This document shows positions 6,480 to 6,840 of a stretch of DNA of 6,840 nt, piece after piece. The notes under the pieces are model-generated. The model worked only from the letters and a program-made list of their open reading frames with translations. It made no database searches and was not told the origin of the DNA. Each line of letters opens with the position of its first letter. Position 1 is the first letter of the stretch. A program made the position numbers and the translations under genes. Origin of the DNA: Candidatus Omnitrophota bacterium (GTDB lineage: Bacteria; Omnitrophota; Gorgyraeia; Gygaellales; Profunditerraquicolaceae); the NCBI GenBank assembly GCA_028706895.1, contig JAQTVG010000050.1, forward strand, positions 1 to 6,840, in the 5' to 3' direction.

Positions 6480-6840
6480 ATGTGGGAATTTTTTGTCAGT
6501 AAAAGATATCTGGTGGCAAAACAAAGGGAAAAATTTATATCCCTTACAAGCCTTATCTCAATTTTAGGGATTGCCGTTGGCGTTGCCGCGCTAATAGTAG
6601 TAATAGGCGTAATGAGCGGATTTGACCAAGAGCTTCAACATAAGACCGTGGGGATGAACGCCCATCTAGTTGTAGTGACAGATACCCCGATTAAAAAGAT
6701 ACCTATTGCCGGGATTGAAGCAACGGCAGATTTTGTAAATGGACAGGCGATGTTGACAAAGAATAAAGATGCCGCCGGTATTTTATTAAAGGGCATAGAC
6801 CCTGTTAATGAGGTAAAGGTTACAGAATTAAGAGAATATT
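6480..6840 (+). CDS. LolC/LolE-family lipoprotein-release ABC permease, N-terminal part (3' end outside window)
   Basis: These integral membrane subunits work with the LolD ATPase to release lipoproteins from the inner membrane to LolA. The 120 visible residues begin MWEFFVSKRYLVAKQREKF, the amphipathic N-terminal segment typical of LolC/E. One membrane helix follows at about 22-46 (SLISILGIAVGVAALIVVIG, within it) and then the signature VMSGFDQEL. The periplasmic domain then begins: NAHLVVV (60-66), GIEATADFVNGQAML (78-92) and LLKGIDP (102-108), all family landmarks. The ATG at 6480 matches the family N-terminus, but no good Shine-Dalgarno lies within 12 bases; AGAGG at 6458-6462 is about 17 bases away. 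The stretch between NAHLVVV and GIEATADFV is short for the family. LolC and LolE cannot be told apart from this fragment. Expression probably comes from the lysS promoter. Confidence 0.88.
   Translation, partial: MWEFFVSKRYLVAKQREKFISLTSLISILGIAVGVAALIVVIGVMSGFDQELQHKTVGMNAHLVVVTDTPIKKIPIAGIEATADFVNGQAMLTKNKDAAGILLKGIDPVNEVKVTELREY

Overview
The window comes from a diderm (two-membrane) bacterium. It carries a tripartite RND efflux system with an outer-membrane channel, and the first part of a Lol-type lipoprotein-release permease. Genes are tightly packed and translationally coupled, and all recognisable genes lie on the + strand. Gene order and protein style resemble uncultured candidate-phylum diderms such as Omnitrophota. 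That placement is an impression from memory, not something the sequence proves, and no rRNA or other phylogenetic anchor gene is present.

Region 1 (1-4951) is one apparent operon. It holds the C-terminal half of a TolC-family outer-membrane efflux protein (open at the left edge), a lipoprotein-type periplasmic adaptor, a full-length RND (HAE1-like) inner-membrane pump, and a 96-residue PII-like protein. Two of the junctions are 4-base ATGA overlaps (578-581 and 4661-4664) and the third is a 4-base gap, so the four products are probably made together. The channel, adaptor and pump would form an envelope-spanning exporter. The PII-like protein is the likely cytosolic sensor or modulator. Substrate cannot be read from the sequence.

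Region 2 (4952-5048) is a 97-base intergenic gap with a near-consensus sigma70-type promoter (TTGACA, 17 bases, TAAAAT) and a short leader before lysS. No convincing intrinsic terminator is seen after the efflux operon.

Region 3 (5049-6840) has a complete class II lysyl-tRNA synthetase (lysS). Nine bases later comes the first 120 codons of a LolC/LolE-family permease, cut by the right edge.

The points most worth a second look are: (a) the adaptor has no alpha-helical hairpin between its lipoyl halves; (b) a PII-like protein is translationally coupled to an RND pump; (c) the pump keeps only one of the two TM4 aspartates and lacks the TM10 lysine of AcrB; (d) the LolC/E periplasmic segment looks shortened. 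I see no mobile element, CRISPR array, tRNA or rRNA.
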